Shown one piece after another: positions 36,107 through 44,698 of a stretch of 64,000 bases of DNA. Within the stretch, counting starts at the first letter, position 1. Each line of letters begins with the position of its first letter. The position numbers and the translations under genes are program-made. Origin of the DNA: Streptomyces spirodelae (GTDB lineage Bacteria > Actinomycetota > Actinomycetes > Streptomycetales > Streptomycetaceae); assembly GCF_017676385.1 (NCBI RefSeq), contig NZ_JAFFZN010000014.1, positions 62,001 through 126,000 of the forward strand, given 5' to 3'. The notes beneath the pieces were generated by a model. That model saw only the letters and a program-made list of their open reading frames with translations, did not search any database and had not been told where the DNA came from.

Positions 36107-37509
36107 AGCTCACGCTCCATGGCCTTCTCCAGGTCGCCCTGGAGCCTGCGCAGCGCGGGGCGCACCGCACCAGCGCTCGCCAGGGCGGTTCCGGTGTGCT
36201 TGATCAGCAGTTGTTCGACCTCGTTGACCTGCGGCGGGGCCGGAATCGGGCCCGTCTCGGGGATCTTGTCGAGGGTGTCGTAGAAGATCTGCCAGTGTGC
36301 CGGGCCCGTCTTCCGGTAGCGGGCCGCGTCGACCATGGAGCGGCGGGCCGGGGTGGTCTGGTTGGCCGCGAACAGCTCGGCGAGGGTGTCCTTGCGGATG
36401 GTGTACTTGATGAACTCCCACGCCTCGTCCTGCTTCTTCGAGGTACGCAGCACCGCGTAGCCGGCGGCGCCGAACTGATGGCGCCGGGTGCGCCAGCGCG
36501 GAAAGTACTGCACGTCGTAGTCGGCCGGTTTCATGCCCGCCAGGTGGAGCCCGCCGGCCCAGAAGCCGCCGGCGGGTGTGGCCCCGACCCGGCCGGAGGA
36601 GAAGACACCGACGAGGTTCCGGCCGTCACCACCCTCGGGACGGGTGCACAGACCGTCCTTGACCAGGGAGGCGAGGTAGTCGTAGACCTCCGCGACGCGG
36701 TCGGAGTCGGCAGCCGGTGTGGTCCACCGGTAGCCACCACCGCGGCTGTGCCGCGCCTCGGGATAGAACGTCCGCCACAGCCAGTCCCCGCCGGGCGCCT
36801 TGGACTCGGTGAGGATGTTCGTACCGTTGGCGAACAGCCAGGGGACGACACCTCCCCACAGCCGGTTGGCCCAGAAGTACGGGATGAACCCGTCGCCGCT
36901 GGTGCGCTTCATGGCGCGGAGCAGGTCCGTGAATTCGTCGCGCGTCCAGTCGGCGGCGGGGAAGTCGGCCCCTGCCCGACCGAGGCGGTTCTTGTTGAGG
37001 TACATGTCGGCCGCGTTGAACTCGACCGGCAGCTGGTAGAGGCTCCCCTCGTACATCATCGACTCGACCAGCGAGGGATGGACGTCGTTGAAGTACTCGC
37101 GCAGTTCGGCCGCGTCCCGCCGCACCCACTTGTCGAAGGGGACACCGAGCCGTTGCGCGAAGAGCTGCACGCCCTCGGTGGCGACGTAGACGACGTCGGG
37201 GGCCGTGCCCGCCGCGATCTGCGTGAGGATCTTGGAGAAGAAGTCCGACCAGTCGTACGCCTGCACGGCGTTGATGCGGAGCTTGATGCCGGGGTGGGCC
37301 TTCTGGAAGCCGTCCCGCAGTGCGCGCCGGGCCTTGGAGTCGAAGGCGGAGCCGAGGGTGGCGATGACGAGCGAGCCGTCGTCACGCCCGGGGATGTCGG
37401 CCGCGGTGAGGCGGTCCCAGCAGGCGGCGACACCGCCGAGGGCCGCGGCCCCGGCGCTGTACGCGCCGTAGCGCACGAGGCCGCGGCGGGAGAGGAGGGG
37501 ATCGGTCAT
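36103..37509 (-). CDS. Sugar ABC transporter substrate-binding lipoprotein
   Basis: This 468-aa protein has a Tat-like N-terminus (LLSRRGLVRYGAYSAGAAAL) and a Cys after GVAA (GGVAACWD), so it is probably a lipoprotein exported by Tat. The mature region is a family 1 solute-binding fold: GTAPDVVYVATEGVQLFAQR, NAADMYLNKNRLG, AMKRTSGDGFIPYFWANRLW and AANQTTPARRSM. It captures a sugar for the downstream permeases. As the first gene of the operon, it faces the secreted GH32 gene across a 172-bp regulatory region. Confidence 0.88.
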   Translation of the reverse strand: MTDPLLSRRGLVRYGAYSAGAAALGGVAACWDRLTAADIPGRDDGSLVIATLGSAFDSKARRALRDGFQKAHPGIKLRINAVQAYDWSDFFSKILTQIAAGTAPDVVYVATEGVQLFAQRLGVPFDKWVRRDAAELREYFNDVHPSLVESMMYEGSLYQLPVEFNAADMYLNKNRLGRAGADFPAADWTRDEFTDLLRAMKRTSGDGFIPYFWANRLWGGVVPWLFANGTNILTESKAPGGDWLWRTFYPEARHSRGGGYRWTTPAADSDRVAEVYDYLASLVKDGLCTRPEGGDGRNLVGVFSSGRVGATPAGGFWAGGLHLAGMKPADYDVQYFPRWRTRRHQFGAAGYAVLRTSKKQDEAWEFIKYTIRKDTLAELFAANQTTPARRSMVDAARYRKTGPAHWQIFYDTLDKIPETGPIPAPPQVNEVEQLLIKHTGTALASAGAVRPALRRLQGDLEKAMEREL

Positions 37510-37517
37510 CGGCGTAC

Positions 37518-37531
37518 CTAACTCGTATTAG
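37518..37531. promoter_or_regulatory. LacI-type operator candidate, site 1
   Basis: CTAACTCGTATTAG is a degenerate palindrome (CTAA..CG..TTAG) with a central CG, typical of LacI-family operators. It lies 8 nt upstream of the binding-protein ATG, on the divergent side, so a bound repressor would block that operon. It shares CTAACTCGT with site 2 in inverted orientation. Confidence 0.55.
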
Positions 37532-37537
37532 CCGAAA

Positions 37538-37560
37538 GGGTTTCCCGATGATGTAAACCC
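37538..37560. promoter_or_regulatory. Inverted repeat between the two operator candidates
   Basis: GGGTTT (37538-37543) and AAACCC (37555-37560) form a perfect 6-bp inverted repeat with an 11-nt spacer. It lies between sites 1 and 2 in the divergent fructan promoter region and could be a further operator half-site pair or chance. No factor is assigned. Confidence 0.3.
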
Positions 37561-37595
37561 CGTCACAGGGCTGTCAAGATGCGGGAAAGCTTGAC

Positions 37596-37609
37596 CTTTA
37601 ACGAGTTAG
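37596..37609. promoter_or_regulatory. LacI-type operator candidate, site 2
   Basis: CTTTAACGAGTTAG (plus strand) is, on the minus strand, CTAACTCGTTAAAG, sharing nine bases with site 1. A TTGACC at 37591-37596 could be the -35 element of the secreted GH32 gene, so a repressor here would compete with RNA polymerase. Confidence 0.5.
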
Positions 37610-37681
37610 GCCCCACAGTTCCGAGCCACATGAGCCGTACCGGCCACAGTTCTGACGTCCCGTCAGGGAAGGGAGCACATC

Positions 37682-39307
37682 ATGTGTGCCACATCGGGCA
37701 GGCCCCGCAGCCCGGCAAGCGGGGGTTCCACGAGGTCCGGTCCCGGGGTCTCCAGGAGGGCACTGCTGGGCGCTACGGCTGTGGGCCTGGCCGGCGCGTG
37801 GCAGTCGGCTCTCGCGCGACCGGCCGCAGCACGGCCCGGAGCCGCCAAGGCCGCGGCCGAGCGGGCCGGCAGCTACCGCGCCGAGTACCACTTCACCGTC
37901 CCCGACCAGTGGAAGAACGACCCGCAGCGCCCGCTCTGGATCGATGGCGAGTACCACTACTACTACCTGTACAACGCGGACTATCTGACGGGCGGCACTG
38001 CCGCGGGCACCGCCTGGCGCCTGGCCACCAGCACCGACCTGGTGTCCTTCACCGACCGTGGGATCGCCGTACCGAAGGACACCACCCCCAACGGAGATGT
38101 CTGGTCCGGCTCGGCGGTGGTCGACACGGACGACACGGCGGGATTCGGCGCCGGTGCCGTGATCGCCCTGGCGACGATGTCGCCCGACGACGGCGCCAAC
38201 GCCCAGGCGCAGTACCTGTACTACTCGACGGACAACGGCCGTACCTTCACCAACCACGGCACCGATCCCGTGCTGCCCAACCCCGGCGTACGCGACTTCC
38301 GCGACCCGAAGGTGCTCCGCGACCAGGAACGCGGCCGGTGGGTCATGGCGCTCGCCGAGAACGACAAGGTCGGCTTCTACCACTCGCCGGACCTGAAGCG
38401 GTGGACCTACGTCAGCGGCTTCATCAGGGGCGGGATCGGCGTCTTCGAGTGCCCGGACCTGTTCCGCATCAGGGCGCAGGACGGGACCTGGAAATGGGTC
38501 CTGGGCGTGAGCGTCAACGGCAAGAGCTCCGGGCTGCCCCCCACGTACGCGTACTGGACCGGCTCCTTCGACGGGACCTCGTTCACCGCCGACGCCGAGG
38601 ATCCTGAGTGGCTGGACCACGGCTGGGACTGGTACGCGGCCGTCACCTTCGAGAAACGGGACGAGGACGGCAGGGTCGACCCGTCCGCGCGCTACGCCAT
38701 CGGCTGGCTCAACCACTGGGACTACGCCAACACCACCCCGACGATCGACCACGACGGCTTCAACGGCACCGACTCGATCGTCCGCGTGGTCACACTGAAG
38801 CGCACCCCCGCCGGCACCTACCACCTTGCGTCCGAGCCGGTCGCAGCGCTGGACGCCTACGTCTCCCGCACCGTGCACCTGGGCGACTTGGAGGTGGAAG
38901 GCAACCGGCTCCTGGACTACGAAGGCACAGCCTACGAGTTCAGCACGGAGATCACCTGGGACCAGCTCTCGGGCGCGGGAGTGCAGTTGCGCCGCTCCGG
39001 CGACGGCAGCCGGCACGTGGACGCGGGTATCTACGGCGACTACAGCTTCGTCAACCGTGCCCAGGCCGAGAACCCCGACACCTCCGGCACCTGGCAGGAG
39101 AGTCACGCCCCCTTTGACGCCGCCACCCGGAGGGTGAGGCTGCGCATCCTCGTCGACCGCACCTCGGTGGAGATGTTCGTCGACGACGGCCGGTACACGC
39201 ACTCCCACGCGACGTTCCCCGATCTCGCCGACACCGGGCTGGCGCTGTTCACGCTCGGCGGCAAGGCGGTCTTCACCAATACGGTCATCAGAGAGTTCAC
39301 CGTCTGA
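37682..39307 (+). CDS. Secreted glycoside hydrolase family 32 (levanase/inulinase-like)
   Basis: A 541-aa protein whose ATG follows GGAAGGGAG. A Tat-type signal peptide (SRRALLGATAVGLAGAWQSA) is followed by an Ala-rich linker. GH32 motifs: nucleophile Asp in DQWKNDPQRPLW, RDP in VRDFRDPKVL and acid/base Glu in GIGVFECPDLF. The C-terminal beta-sandwich starts around residue 400 and ends KAVFTNTVIREFTV. It degrades fructans outside the cell; the divergent ABC importer and internal GH32 would use the products. The whole set looks like a regulon under the LacI regulator. Confidence 0.9.
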   Translation: MCATSGRPRSPASGGSTRSGPGVSRRALLGATAVGLAGAWQSALARPAAARPGAAKAAAERAGSYRAEYHFTVPDQWKNDPQRPLWIDGEYHYYYLYNADYLTGGTAAGTAWRLATSTDLVSFTDRGIAVPKDTTPNGDVWSGSAVVDTDDTAGFGAGAVIALATMSPDDGANAQAQYLYYSTDNGRTFTNHGTDPVLPNPGVRDFRDPKVLRDQERGRWVMALAENDKVGFYHSPDLKRWTYVSGFIRGGIGVFECPDLFRIRAQDGTWKWVLGVSVNGKSSGLPPTYAYWTGSFDGTSFTADAEDPEWLDHGWDWYAAVTFEKRDEDGRVDPSARYAIGWLNHWDYANTTPTIDHDGFNGTDSIVRVVTLKRTPAGTYHLASEPVAALDAYVSRTVHLGDLEVEGNRLLDYEGTAYEFSTEITWDQLSGAGVQLRRSGDGSRHVDAGIYGDYSFVNRAQAENPDTSGTWQESHAPFDAATRRVRLRILVDRTSVEMFVDDGRYTHSHATFPDLADTGLALFTLGGKAVFTNTVIREFTV

Positions 39308-39360
39308 GGAGCTCTCTTCCGCGCCGCTGGCCGCGTGTACCGCGTCCCTCCCGGGCACCG

Positions 39361-39377
39361 CGAGGCGGGCCGCCTCG
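39361..39377. terminator. Candidate hairpin terminator between convergent genes
   Basis: CGAGGCG (39361-39367) and CGCCTCG (39371-39377) form a perfect 7-bp stem with loop GGC, followed by further GC-rich hairpins up to about 39470. There is no T-tract. It lies between the convergent secreted GH32 and DUF899 genes, where terminators are expected in both directions. Confidence 0.35.
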
Positions 39378-39497
39378 GGAACAGGCGGCACCGGCGGGCG
39401 GTGCGGACCGGCCGCCCCGAGCCCGGGGCGACCGGGGCGTCGCGGACGCCGGCCCCCTGTCCAGCAAGGTCCTCCGGACAGTGCCTGGTAACAGCGC

Positions 39498-40178
39498 CTA
39501 GTAGTCGAGGGCGGCGAACCAGTCGTCGCGGCCCTGGCGGGTGAGGTCCAGGATGTGCCAGACGGAGGTGAGCAGATCGATGCCGCGCTGGTCGATGTCG
39601 TCGGACATTCTCGGGTGCACCGAGTAGAAGTGGCGTACCGATCCGCCGCTGTCGCGGGTGAACACCGACACCGTCGAGTCCTGTGCGCCGTCGGCGTCCT
39701 CGCTGCCCAGATCGTATTTGAAGGTGTTGCCCGCGGCGCTGAGCAGGCGCAGGTGGTGCCACCCGCGGTCCCGGGCGTGCGCGCGCAGGGCGGGCAGGTC
39801 TGCCGCGGCGACGACCACGAGGTCGACGTTCTGCGCGATGTGGCGCGCGACGCCGTTGAACCCGTCGATCCACATCGTGCACATCGGGCAGGGCTCGGTC
39901 TGCCCCTTTCCGTACATCAGGTGGTAGACGACCAGGTCGCGGTCGGGCCCGGTGAACAGCTCACTCAGCCGGACGGTCCGGGCCGGCGCGTCACCGGCGT
40001 CCAGATCCGCGGGGCCCTCCTCGAACTCGTAGTCGTCGACGACGGGGCCCGGCGGCAGCCGACGGCGCAGGTCGGCGACCTGTTCGCGACGGCGCATCAG
40101 CTCGATCTCGGCCTGACGCAGCTCCTCCCGGGCACTGACGTAGTCGGCCGACTCCCCGGCCGGTTTCGTCTGGCGCAT
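39498..40178 (-). CDS. DUF899 family thioredoxin-like protein
   Basis: This 226-aa protein has its start at the ATG complementary to 40176-40178, five bases after AGGAGG; a frame extends 12 codons further. It has an N-terminal coiled helix (REELRQAEIELMRRREQVAD) and the DUF899 signature LVVYHLMYGKGQTEPCPMCT. The latter has a CPMC di-Cys motif like a redox-active thioredoxin site, followed by IAQNVDLVVVAAADLPALRA and NTFKYDLGSEDADG. The family is widely found but its function is unknown; a role in dithiol chemistry is inferred from the motif. It lies 100 nt downstream of the DUF5996 gene. Confidence 0.85.
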   Translation of the reverse strand: MRQTKPAGESADYVSAREELRQAEIELMRRREQVADLRRRLPPGPVVDDYEFEEGPADLDAGDAPARTVRLSELFTGPDRDLVVYHLMYGKGQTEPCPMCTMWIDGFNGVARHIAQNVDLVVVAAADLPALRAHARDRGWHHLRLLSAAGNTFKYDLGSEDADGAQDSTVSVFTRDSGGSVRHFYSVHPRMSDDIDQRGIDLLTSVWHILDLTRQGRDDWFAALDY

Positions 40179-40278
40179 GACCACCTCCTGGACGAGCTGC
40201 CGCCTTGCCGGCAATTGTCTGCTTGCGGACGAGGGCCCGCCAGGCGAGACCGGACGGCCGAGCCGACGGCGCGGAGGG

Positions 40279-41217
40279 TCAGCTCCGCAGGACCGGGTCC
40301 GTGACGCCTCCGGGGCACGCCAGCGCCGCGATGTCCCATCCGGCGCGTTCAGCGCCGGCGCGGTAGGCGCTGTCGTAGAAGGCCAGGACGGCGGCGCGGG
40401 GGTCGCTCTCGGCGCGGGCGTCGTCGTAGCGCAGCAGCGCCAGGTGGCTGCCCCCGTGCGCCACCCACCGTGCGGGCGCGGGGCTGAGCTGCTCCTGGTC
40501 CAGGCCGGGCGGCTCGGGAGCGGTGTACGAGTAGAACGCGGGCTCGGCGAAGGTGTCGTCGCCGAACCAGAAGCCGAAGCTGATCACTTCCCGGGAGTAC
40601 GCCTCACGGGTGATGGGGTCGATCTGCGGCGGCTGGTCGATCGGGCGCCCGGAGAACCTGCTGTGCGCGATGTCGAAGGTGTGCCAGAAGTGGTGCACCG
40701 GGCTGGCCTTCCCCCAGTAGTCGGCCGCGAACTCCTCCAGTACGGAAGCCACCTGGCTCAGCACGCGCCAGTAGCGGCCCGCGGCCTCCGGGTCGTAGGA
40801 CGCGTGTTCGGTGTCCGCGGCGAACGGCCGGTCGGCGTCGGGCAGGTCGAACGGGTGCGGAACGGCGAGTTCCACCCGGATTCCCAGCTCGTCCAGGGCT
40901 GCCATGGTCGCGTCGTGGAAGGAAGCGACGGACTGCCCCTGTAGCGGGATGGACCGCTGCTCCCCGTCCAGAGTCGTGATCACGAGGTGGTGGTCGACGA
41001 AGTCGAAGTCGATGGTGAAGATCGGATTCCCGTCGACCTGACCCATCGGACGCGTCGTGATGCCACGCCCGGTCACATGGAAGGGGACGTTCCACCAGTG
41101 GTTGCGCCGAGGGCTCGCCGCCAGGCGGATCTTGCCGACGATCTGCGCGAACCGGTGCAGCGTCTCCTTGGTGGGCCGCCACCAGTCCAGTGGCATCGGC
41201 GGGAACAATTCCGTCAC
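40279..41217 (-). CDS. DUF5996 family protein
   Basis: A 312-aa protein starting at GTG complementary to 41215-41217, overlapping the reductase stop by 4 nt. It opens MTELFPPMPLDWWRPTKETL, with the DUF5996 features RLAASPRRNHWWNVPFHVTG and VDHHLVITTLDG. Conserved His/Trp-rich motifs include HHFWHTFDIAHSRFSG. Function is unknown. The soluble fold, operon with a reductase and exporter, and divergent LysR suggest a small-molecule detoxification or efflux unit. No catalytic residues can be named. Confidence 0.82.
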   Translation of the reverse strand: MTELFPPMPLDWWRPTKETLHRFAQIVGKIRLAASPRRNHWWNVPFHVTGRGITTRPMGQVDGNPIFTIDFDFVDHHLVITTLDGEQRSIPLQGQSVASFHDATMAALDELGIRVELAVPHPFDLPDADRPFAADTEHASYDPEAAGRYWRVLSQVASVLEEFAADYWGKASPVHHFWHTFDIAHSRFSGRPIDQPPQIDPITREAYSREVISFGFWFGDDTFAEPAFYSYTAPEPPGLDQEQLSPAPARWVAHGGSHLALLRYDDARAESDPRAAVLAFYDSAYRAGAERAGWDIAALACPGGVTDPVLRS

Positions 41218-42005
41218 GCCTCCACGATGCCCCGCAACCCGGTATCCGGCACCCGGACGGAGAGGGCCAGGCGGCCGAAGGGGCGAACCGGCTCGGGTTC
41301 GCCCCTTCGGCGCGGGTCAGCGGGAGGCGCCCACTGCTCACCCCCCTGGTGGACGACCGTGAAGTGGCGGTCGGAGCCGGGGGCTTCCAGCTCGTCGACG
41401 GCGGCGACGGCCAGGTCCTCGGCGCTGATCCAGGAGCGCCCGTCGGTGCTGGTGAGCATGGTGTCGGTGCCGCGCCGATAGCGGCCGGTGCGGGCGCCGG
41501 GCTCCAGCAGGGCCGGTGGGCTCAGATAGGCCCAGTCGCCGTCGGTACGGTCCTGGCAGGCCCGCAGCTGCGCGACACCCGCGGCGGCGATGCTCTTCAG
41601 CTCGGCGGGCACGTACGCGGGGTTGTCGGCCACCAGCAGTCCGGGCTCTTCCGGGCTGCGCAGCGCGCCCGCGCCACCGACCACCAGGACGCGGGCCCCG
41701 AGCCGCGCCGCGGCGTCCAGCACCGTGCGGGTGGCGCCGACCAGGAAGTCCTGGTCGACCGGCAGCGTCCGCACGGCCAGTACGACGGCGTCCGCGGCGC
41801 CGTACGAGCCCGGGGCCGCGAGCGCCTGGCGTACCGAGCGAGGGTCGTTCACGTCGACCGCGACCGGGGTCACGTCCGGGTCCTCGTTCGCGGGCTTCCG
41901 CGAGAGGGCGAGCACCCGGTGGCCGCGTGCGCGGGACTCCTTGGTGACCCGGCTGCCGACCATCCCGGTGGCGCCGAACACAGCGATCGTCATGTTTACC
42001 TTCAT
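41214..42005 (-). CDS. NAD(P)H-binding reductase (NmrA/atypical SDR-like)
   Basis: This 263-aa protein starts at the ATG complementary to 42003-42005; the 4-nt overlap with the EamA stop supports this start over the ATG four codons later. The Rossmann entry motif is TIAVFGATGMVGSRVTKESR (GxxGxxG), followed by VTPVAVDVNDPRSVRQALA and LGARVLVVGGAGALRS. No classic YxxxK catalytic pair stands out, as in other NmrA/YwnB-like nucleotide-binding proteins. It lies in the middle of an exporter operon under a divergent LysR gene. Confidence 0.85.
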   Translation of the reverse strand: MKVNMTIAVFGATGMVGSRVTKESRARGHRVLALSRKPANEDPDVTPVAVDVNDPRSVRQALAAPGSYGAADAVVLAVRTLPVDQDFLVGATRTVLDAAARLGARVLVVGGAGALRSPEEPGLLVADNPAYVPAELKSIAAAGVAQLRACQDRTDGDWAYLSPPALLEPGARTGRYRRGTDTMLTSTDGRSWISAEDLAVAAVDELEAPGSDRHFTVVHQGGEQWAPPADPRRRGEPEPVRPFGRLALSVRVPDTGLRGIVEA

Positions 42006-43072
42006 CGAATCCGTCCTTCTGCCTCTGTTGCGGGTGCGGGTGCGGGTGCGGGTGCGGGTGCGGGTGCGGGTGCGGGTGCGGGTGCGGGTGCGGGCGCGGG
42101 TGCGGCCTGTGATGGCGTGGGCGTGGATACGGGCCCGGCCCCGGGCCCGGCCCGCCCGCCGGACAGCCGGCCCGGCAAGCGGGGCGCCGAGAGCTGCGCG
42201 GCGAGCATCGCGGCGAGCGCGAGGACGAACCCCAGGGTCTGCAGCGGGCTCAGCGACTCGCCCAGCGCGAGCCCGATGACCGTCGCGACCAGCGGCGACA
42301 ACAGCACCAGCGGTGCCGAGGCGCCGACCGGCAGTTTTCCGACGCCACGGAACCACAGCGCGTACGCGATCAGTCCGCCCATGCTGCCCAGCCACAGATA
42401 GCCGCCGACCGCCGCGGCGTCTATCCGCTGGGGTACCCCTTCGACAGTCAGGGCCAGGGGGAGCAACAGCAGCCCGCCGACCGTCAGTTGCCAGCCTGCC
42501 AGCGTCATCGGGCCGACCCCCGCCGGACGGCCCCAGCGCTTGGTGAGGACGACCCCGCCGGCCATCAGGGAGGTGTGGCCGAGACCGGCGAGCACTCCCA
42601 CGGCGTCCAGCCGGGCCTCGGGGCCGAGGACGACGAGGCCGACACCGAGCACACCGAGCACGCCCCAGGCCAGTCGCCATGCGGTCGGCCGGTCGTGGAG
42701 TACGGCGATGGCCAGGCCCGCGACCAGCAGCGGCTGTGCGGCGCCGAGGGTGGCGGCGACGCCGCCGGGGAGCCGTTCGGCGGCCAGGAACAGCAGGGGG
42801 AGCCCGCCGATGTTGAGTACGCCGAGGACGATGGCCTTCCACCACCAGTCGCCGCGGGGGAGTACCCGGGTGAGGGCCAGCGCCAGGAGTCCGGCGGGCA
42901 GGGCGCGCATCAGCCCGGCGAACAGCGGGTGGCCGGGCGGGAGCAGTTCTGTGGTGACGACGTAGGTGGTGCCCCAGGACGCGGGGGCCAGAGCGGTCAG
43001 CGCGACGGTCGCAGCGCGCTGCGCGTTCGAGGGCGGCGGCGGGTCCGGCGACCGCTCGGTCAGGGTGTTCAT
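42002..43072 (-). CDS. EamA/DMT-family exporter (RhaT-like)
   Basis: A 356-aa membrane protein starting at the ATG complementary to 43070-43072. Ten hydrophobic segments in two repeats of five contain the EamA family pattern (for example LGHTSLMAGGVVLTKRWGRP and KLPVGASAPLVLLSPLVATVI). It probably exports a small metabolite or amino acid derivative. Its cytoplasmic tail is unusual: a run of about 12 Pro-Ala pairs encoded by a hexanucleotide repeat. It is divergent from the LysR regulator at 43143. Confidence 0.88.
   Translation of the reverse strand: MNTLTERSPDPPPPSNAQRAATVALTALAPASWGTTYVVTTELLPPGHPLFAGLMRALPAGLLALALTRVLPRGDWWWKAIVLGVLNIGGLPLLFLAAERLPGGVAATLGAAQPLLVAGLAIAVLHDRPTAWRLAWGVLGVLGVGLVVLGPEARLDAVGVLAGLGHTSLMAGGVVLTKRWGRPAGVGPMTLAGWQLTVGGLLLLPLALTVEGVPQRIDAAAVGGYLWLGSMGGLIAYALWFRGVGKLPVGASAPLVLLSPLVATVIGLALGESLSPLQTLGFVLALAAMLAAQLSAPRLPGRLSGGRAGPGAGPVSTPTPSQAAPAPAPAPAPAPAPAPAPAPAPAPATEAEGRIR
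42030..42101. repeat. Hexanucleotide repeat (GCGGGT)n
   Basis: Twelve tandem units of GCGGGT (one, at 42090-42095, reads GCGGGC). On the minus strand it encodes the (Ala-Pro)n tail of the EamA exporter. Slippage would change tail length but not the frame. Confidence 0.9.
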
Positions 43073-43120
43073 AAGGGGAGTCTCGGGGGGTACGGAGCAT
43101 CTATCCAAAGCATGGTTGCA

Positions 43121-43131
43121 ATAGCAGCTAT
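43121..43131. promoter_or_regulatory. Palindromic LysR operator candidate
   Basis: ATAGCAGCTAT is an 11-bp palindrome in the 70-bp region between the divergent EamA and LysR genes, ending 11 nt before the LysR start. Its position suits autoregulation by the LysR protein. It does not show a clean T-N11-A pattern, so assignment is weak. Confidence 0.35.
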
Positions 43132-43142
43132 GAAGCAGAACG

Positions 43143-44060
43143 ATGGTCGCCGTGGACCTGCAGCAGCTCAGATACGTGGTCGCCGTCGCCGAGACCCGCA
43201 ACTTCACCCGTGCCGCCGAGCGCTGCCGCGTGGTGCAGTCGTCGCTCAGCCACCGGATCGCCGGTCTCGAACGGGAGCTGGGGGTCAAGCTCTTCGTACG
43301 GTCCAGCCGCCGTACGGAGCTGACCGGCGCCGGAGAGGCGTTTCTGGTCGGTGCGCGCGAGTGTCTGGCCGCCGCCGACCGCGCGGTCGCCGACGCCGCG
43401 GCGGCGGCCGGTGTGGTGCGCGGCCGGCTCGTCGTCGGCATGATCAGGACCACGGCCGCCATCGACGTCCCCGAGCTGCTGCAGCGGTACCGCGCCCGGT
43501 ACCCGGACGTCCGGGTCCGCCTCCGCGCCGGGAGCAGCGACGAACTGGCCGCGGCGATCCGGAACGGCGAACTCGACATCGCCTTTCTCGGCCTGCCGGA
43601 GAACGAACGGCCGACCGGTGTGGAGGCACTCGTCCTCGACCGGGACGCACATGTGCTGGTGGTCGCGGCCGGCCACCGGCTCGCCGGGGCCTCCCGGGTC
43701 ACGCTGTACGACGTCGCCGAGGAGACGTTCGTGGACTTCAGGGACGGGTCACCCGGCCGGGCCCAGTCCGATCAGGCGTTCGCCGCCGCGGGCCTGGCCC
43801 GCGATGTCGCGTACGAGGCGGGGGTGGCGGAGCTGATCACCCAGCTCGTCGCGCGGGGGCTGGGCGTCGCGCTGCTGCCGGCGGCGTTCGTCCAGCCGCT
43901 GGCCGCCGCAGACCCGCAGCTGGCGCTGGTCCCGGTGGCCGACGGGCCGCGGCGCGTGGAGTACCTGGCATGGAGCAGCTTCAACCCCAGCCCGGCCACC
44001 CGGGCGCTGCTCGACGTCCTCGGGGTCAGACCCGGAACGAAGGAGCCGGGCCGGGGGTGA
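43143..44060 (+). CDS. LysR-family transcriptional regulator
   Basis: This 305-aa protein starts at ATG 43143. The helix-turn-helix is LQQLRYVVAVAETRNFTRAA, then ERCRVVQSSLSHRIAGLERE. The effector domain carries VRGRLVVGMIRTTAAID and LVARGLGVALLPAAFV. It is transcribed away from the EamA/reductase/DUF5996 operon and probably controls it in response to a small molecule. Its stop lies only 5 nt from the stop of the convergent response regulator. Confidence 0.9.
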   Translation: MVAVDLQQLRYVVAVAETRNFTRAAERCRVVQSSLSHRIAGLERELGVKLFVRSSRRTELTGAGEAFLVGARECLAAADRAVADAAAAAGVVRGRLVVGMIRTTAAIDVPELLQRYRARYPDVRVRLRAGSSDELAAAIRNGELDIAFLGLPENERPTGVEALVLDRDAHVLVVAAGHRLAGASRVTLYDVAEETFVDFRDGSPGRAQSDQAFAAAGLARDVAYEAGVAELITQLVARGLGVALLPAAFVQPLAAADPQLALVPVADGPRRVEYLAWSSFNPSPATRALLDVLGVRPGTKEPGRG

Positions 44061-44065
44061 TGGCG

Positions 44066-44698
44066 TCAGCCGGCGCCGTCGGCCGCCTCCAACCGACGGA
44101 CCGAACGTTCCAACTCGGCGATACGGTCGGCCAGCGCGCTGCTGTCGGCGGTGTCGCGGCTGCGCAGCAGCACCTCGATACGGACCAGCTGCTCGGTGAT
44201 CCGGTCCAGTTGCCCGGCGCCGCCTTGGCCCGTTGCCGGTGGCCCGCCGTCCGCGTCCAGCAGCCGTCGGAGTTGTTCGGTCTGGACGGCGAGCTGCCGG
44301 TTCTTGCGGTCCAGGTCGAGGAACACGTTGACCTTCGTCCGCAGCACCCAGGGGTCGATGGGCTTCGCGAGGAAGTCGGCGGCGCCCAGGGCGTAGCCGC
44401 GGTAGGCGTAGTCCCGGTCCACCTCGTTGCCGGTCAGCAGGATGATGGGGACATCCTTGGTCTGGTCGAGACGCTTGATGTTGCTCGCCGTCTCGAAGCC
44501 GTCCATCCCGGGCATCAGCACATCGAGCAGGACGAGCGCGAAGTCCTGACGGAGCATCGCCTTGAGTGCCTCCTCGCCCGAGCGCGCTGTCACCAGGTGC
44601 TGCTCCAGTGGGCCGAGCACCGCCTGGAGGGCGACGAGGTTCTCCTCCATGTCGTCGACGATCAGAATGCTCGACCTGTCGGGGACCGGCGCGGTCAT
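44066..44698 (-). CDS. Stand-alone response regulator with coiled C-terminus
   Basis: This 210-aa protein has a receiver domain at about residues 8-130: SILIVDDMEENLVALQAVLG (acidic pocket), the phospho-acceptor Asp in FALVLLDVLMPGMDG, Thr in IILLTGNEVDRDY and Lys in FLAKPIDPWV. The rest has no DNA-binding domain but contains a helical segment (RKNRQLAVQTEQLRRLLDAD) and a second helix near ADRIAELERSVRRLEA. It overlaps the large hybrid kinase by 4 nt and is likely its phosphorelay partner. The output is unknown. Confidence 0.88.
   Translation of the reverse strand: MTAPVPDRSSILIVDDMEENLVALQAVLGPLEQHLVTARSGEEALKAMLRQDFALVLLDVLMPGMDGFETASNIKRLDQTKDVPIILLTGNEVDRDYAYRGYALGAADFLAKPIDPWVLRTKVNVFLDLDRKNRQLAVQTEQLRRLLDADGGPPATGQGGAGQLDRITEQLVRIEVLLRSRDTADSSALADRIAELERSVRRLEAADGAG

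Noticed and set aside
36196..37521. 441-codon plus-strand frame opposite the fructan binding-protein gene
   Set aside because: Composition is Val/Gly/Arg-rich without motifs; the minus-strand gene has a signal peptide and family motifs.
42030..42101. Phase-variable tract in the exporter gene
   Set aside because: The unit is six bases, so length change does not alter the reading frame.
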